Shown in pieces: positions 62,853-64,000 of a stretch of DNA of 64,000 bases; position 1 is the stretch's first letter; every line of letters starts with the position of its first letter. The DNA lies in the NCBI GenBank assembly GCA_942491415.1, contig CALOAD010000020.1:310001-374000 (forward strand), read 5' to 3'. The notes under the pieces are model-generated. The model saw only the letters and a program-made list of their open reading frames with translations, ran no database searches and was not told the DNA's origin. This DNA comes from CALOAD01 sp942491415. Lineage in GTDB: Bacteria; Cyanobacteriota; Vampirovibrionia; Gastranaerophilales; CALOAD01. The translations under genes and the position numbers were made by a program.

Positions 62853-62948
62853 GTCATTGCGAGCGCAGCGAAGCAATCTAAAAACTAGAGTATAAGCACA
62901 TTATATAATTTTCTTGGATTGCTTCGTCGTAACCTCCTCGCAATGACG
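62853..62948 (+). mobile_element. Short palindrome-ended derivative of the GIY-YIG element
   Basis: It has both ends (GTCATTGCGAG ... CGCAATGACG) and only a small interior, including ACATTATATAATTTTCTTGG. It resembles the palindromic part of the 213-bp repeats. Confidence 0.8.
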
Positions 62949-63110
62949 TGCGAAAAAAGAAATTCCCAAAAAAGCAGGACACGCATATCGATTAACTAAA
63001 TCCAAGGAACTACGCAGCACTATGCTTTTGCTTGTTTTTCCATAGCAATCCAACCCACTGACAAAGCTTCGCTTTGTGTAGATTCTAAAATATTAAATTA
63101 TAAAAAAATA

Positions 63111-63511
63111 TGGTGGAGACGGTGAGAATCGAACCCACGTCCAGAACGGAAATAAACAAACCTCTACGAGCGTAGGTTTTTATTAAGTCACTTAAGTATG
63201 GAAAAAAACCATTACCTTAGCTTAAGCCGAGTATTTTTAGAGTCATACCTGACCGTGAGAGTAGTCTTAACCCGATTTACTCTCATATAATCGGGAGCGT
63301 CCGGTTCAAAGGGACTTTAAAAATCGACCGGCTGGATTTTTAAAGTGGCTGATACGTAAGTTTGTCTACGCAGCTAGAGCTTGCGCTCTGCCAAAGTCAG
63401 CTTTGATTACATTGTTGCCATTTAATTTAGCATGCTTGTTTGTAACGGAGAACAGCACTCCGACTCGCCATTTGGTTAGATCGATCGCCCTGTCAAATCC
63501 AAAACGTCCCC
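63111..63511 (-). ncRNA. ssrA: Transfer-messenger RNA (tmRNA)
   Basis: The 5' end GGGGACGTTTTGGATTTGAC and the 3' end GGTTCGATTCTCACCGTCTC followed by CACCA are diagnostic; the acceptor stem GGGGACG/CGTCTCC pairs with one G-U, and CCA is encoded. The tag frame (63419 down to 63366) reads GNNVIKADFGRAQALAA then TAG, 92 nt from the 5' end. The NNVI start is like cyanobacterial tags (ANNIV). tmRNA rescues stalled ribosomes. Confidence 0.95.
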
Positions 63512-63583
63512 ATGTATAGAAAACTTGTTTCGAATAATAAACAGAAAAAATCGTTTATTATTTTCTTTTCAAAGTGCAGTAAA

Positions 63584-63669
63584 TGCCGAAGGCCGGACTC
63601 GAACCGGCACAAGGGGTGAACCTCGGTGGATTTTGAGTCCACTGCGTCTACCAATTTCGCCACTTCGGC
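63584..63669 (-). tRNA. tRNA-Leu (anticodon CAA)
   Basis: The 86-nt class II tRNA has acceptor GCCGAAG/CTTCGGC, discriminator A, an anticodon loop CTCAAAA, a long variable arm and a T arm GGTTCGAGTCC. CAA reads the UUG leucine codon. CCA is not encoded. Confidence 0.93.
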
Positions 63670-63670
63670 A

Positions 63671-63982
63671 AGTAATTAGTTTCTTTATCTGTTTGATTAT
63701 TCTATCAAAACTTCTTCTAAAAAACCATAGTCTATTGGAAAAATGATAAAAATGTTTTACGAAAAATTGGTATAACGCAGATTTTCTTAAACCTTTAGCA
63801 TTAAAAAAGACCTATAACTACTCGATTTGTTCCATAAAAAATTATAATCCCCTTAATTTGAATGATTTAAAAAGCGAAGGTCAGCGGTAAAATAAAACTC
63901 CACAAATATTTAAAATTAAAAAAACGCATCAACAAGAAAAAGGAAATGGGACTAAAGGGGATAAAATCGAGGAGATTGAGTG
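63671..63982. other. Intergenic region before the truncated last gene
   Basis: About 310 bp, very AT-rich, with no ORF supported by an SD until 63946. It should hold the leftward promoter of tRNA-Leu and the rightward promoter of the next gene, neither of which I can place with confidence. Confidence 0.3.
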
Positions 63983-64000
63983 ATGAGTATCAAAACAATA
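63983..64000 (+). CDS. Start of a gene cut off by the window end
   Basis: ATG at 63983 follows GAGGAG with a suitable distance, giving MSIKTI before the window ends. An overlapping alternative frame starts at ATG 63946 after AAAAAGGA (MGLKGIKSRRLSDEYQNN). Which is real cannot be decided from the remaining bases. Confidence 0.35.

Noticed and set aside
63525..63746. 73-aa + strand ORF
   Set aside because: It lies over tRNA-Leu on the other strand and is an accidental reading.

Overview
The window is AT-rich and gene-dense. It looks like a chromosomal piece of an anaerobic, motile, Gram-negative-type bacterium, most likely a gut member of the Vampirovibrionia/Melainabacteria (Gastranaerophilales), the non-photosynthetic sisters of Cyanobacteria. 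That assignment is an inference. It rests on a trimeric NADH-linked [FeFe]-hydrogenase, a B12-dependent class II ribonucleotide reductase, an omega subunit and a tmRNA tag that both resemble cyanobacterial versions, short flagellins with MotA/MotB, a heptose isomerase, and many large proteins with no recognisable family that share short N-terminal motifs.

Layout. 1-3.9 kb: a leftward signalling cluster with a degenerate GspE/PilB-like protein, a lone receiver protein and a hybrid histidine kinase. 4.0-6.9 kb: aroC-aroK-aroB, tightly packed. 7.0-11.7 kb: peptide ABC transporter (binding lipoprotein and two permeases) followed by an MgtC-like protein. 11.8-16.6 kb: a TPR protein and two paralogous large unknown membrane proteins. 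16.7-21.0 kb: a small unlisted gene, bioD, tRNA-Lys, purA, an M14 peptidase and tpiA. 21.2-25.6 kb: a cysteine-rich exported protein facing the hydABC hydrogenase operon. 25.8-27.8 kb: an anti-sigma/ECF sigma/CpxP-like module, then gmhA. 28-32 kb: two YkgJ-type cysteine-cluster proteins and a lineage-specific trio containing two Pro/Gln-rich HEAT-like proteins. 32-38 kb: a GH35 glycosidase, motAB and a TPR protein. 38.7-44 kb: nrdJ and two flagellins carrying a 468-bp identical block, with a duplicated gene relic.

44-49.6 kb: two sugar ABC permeases, a HAD phosphatase, a CBS protein, small unknowns, a rhodanese-like protein and an acyltransferase. 49.7-52.7 kb: a cobalamin-type riboswitch with its own promoter, ahead of three unknown genes. 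52.9-59.9 kb: a prepilin-like gene with a tail-collar-like C-terminus broken by an in-frame TAA, an arginine-deiminase-like enzyme, a CDF transporter fused to CBS and CorC domains, an AMIN-like membrane protein, a sugar-binding lipoprotein (the probable partner of the 44-46 kb permeases) and rpoZ. 60-63 kb: a repeat-rich accessory zone with a double-HTH regulator, three 213-bp tandem repeats, a GIY-YIG nuclease gene lying inside the same inverted-repeat ends, a membrane-protein gene and GIY-YIG relics. 63.1-64 kb: tmRNA, tRNA-Leu and the start of a truncated gene.

The two most novel signals are (1) a palindrome-ended element with an internal GIY-YIG nuclease gene and short internally deleted derivatives that still carry the 3' end of that gene, and (2) a cobalamin riboswitch controlling an operon of unknown proteins led by a CPHGxPPGxCPxC protein. 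The CDF-CBS-CorC fusion and the prepilin/tail-collar gene are also unusual. No database search or folding calculation was run; all calls come from reading the sequence.
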